Assembly (NCBI GenBank): GCA_028291845.1
Contig: JAQGNM010000261.1
Location: 1-5,647, forward strand
Length of the DNA stretch: 5,647 bases
Direction: 5' to 3'
Source of the DNA: Massilia sp.
GTDB taxonomy: Bacteria > Pseudomonadota > Gammaproteobacteria > Burkholderiales > Burkholderiaceae_D
Below, piece after piece: positions 5,406-5,647 of the stretch. The notes beneath the pieces are model-generated. The model was given only the letters and a program-made list of their open reading frames with translations. It searched no databases and had not been told where the DNA came from. Numbering within the stretch: position 1 is the first letter of the stretch; every line of letters starts with the position of its first letter. Position numbers and translations under genes: made by a program.

Positions 5406-5606
5406 ATGTCGTATTGCCCAGAATGTGGTTCGGATTTTACGCGACGGATTGCCCGTTCGCCGGCGATGCGATTGATTTTTACCAGTAAGCACATTCTTTG
5501 TTCGGATTGCGGCGTGCGTTCGCTGATCCTGTTCCCTGCCCTGGCCCGCCGGCCGACGTTGGTGCCGGTGAACCGTCCCGCTGCCATCAAGCGCGCCGTC
5601 TACTGA
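5406..5606 (+). CDS. Small zinc-ribbon protein (66 residues)
   Basis: The protein starts MSYCPECGSDF and carries two CxxC pairs, C4/C7 and C32/C35, each followed by glycine (CPECG and CSDCG). This is the classic zinc-ribbon arrangement with four cysteines binding one zinc ion. The 24 residues between the pairs are basic (RRIARSP, MRLIF), and the C-terminal half is basic and proline-containing without cysteines. It is probably a cytoplasmic zinc-binding protein that could contact nucleic acid or protein, but nothing identifies a partner and I do not recognise a named family. The start is fixed by the GGAGG at 5396-5400. The gene has its own promoter-like sequence and is divergent from the VanZ-family gene. 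Its first half is less GC-rich in codon choice than the oxidase genes. Confidence 0.8.
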   Translation: MSYCPECGSDFTRRIARSPAMRLIFTSKHILCSDCGVRSLILFPALARRPTLVPVNRPAAIKRAVY

Positions 5607-5647
5607 GCCGCGCGCACGTACGGTACGCGAAAGCGACAGACCGAAGC

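Noticed and set aside
5342..5590. Minus-strand frame of 82 codons opposite the zinc-ribbon gene
   Set aside because: It is antisense to a gene with strong start signals and paired CxxC motifs, and has no start signal of its own.

Overview
The window is GC-rich throughout its coding parts and carries a heme-copper oxidase operon with the residue patterns of proteobacterial aa3/caa3-type enzymes. GC content, codon choice and gene style suggest a beta-proteobacterium. The Oxalobacteraceae (Massilia, Duganella, Janthinobacterium relatives) are my best guess from style alone; no marker gene here proves it.

Positions 1-3860 (+ strand) hold a tightly packed cytochrome c oxidase operon. It begins with the C-terminal end of a c-type cytochrome (cut by the window edge). 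Next come a subunit II with an attached cytochrome c domain (coxB, 75-1010), a fused subunit I + subunit III polypeptide (ctaD-like, 1012-3534) and a small three-helix membrane protein (3534-3860). The junctions are a 4-base ATGA overlap, a 1-base gap and a 1-base overlap, so the genes are probably translated as a coupled unit. Electrons should pass from the c-type hemes to CuA in subunit II, then to heme a and the heme a3/CuB centre in subunit I, where O2 is reduced to water. All metal ligands are present. The K-channel lysine and several D-channel asparagines of the classical A1 oxidases are not.

Positions 3861-3943 lie between two convergent genes. This junction, with the first bases of the gene beyond it, is packed with inverted repeats. 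They may form a bidirectional transcription end or be the remnant of a repeat element.

Positions 3944-5230 (- strand) encode a polytopic VanZ-family membrane protein that appears to carry two copies of the VanZ signature. A 34-bp near-perfect palindrome lies inside this gene. Its upstream region (5231-5405) is AT-rich, contains phased direct repeats and a plausible sigma70 promoter, and is shared with a divergent gene. That gene (5406-5606, +) encodes a 66-residue two-CxxC zinc-ribbon protein with a strong ribosome binding site and its own promoter-like sequence. In the last 41 bases (5607-5647) I see only short inverted repeats and no gene.

I did not find a convincing wholly new system. The points most worth a second look are the altered proton-channel residues of the fused oxidase, the palindrome inside the VanZ gene, and the duplicated VanZ signature.
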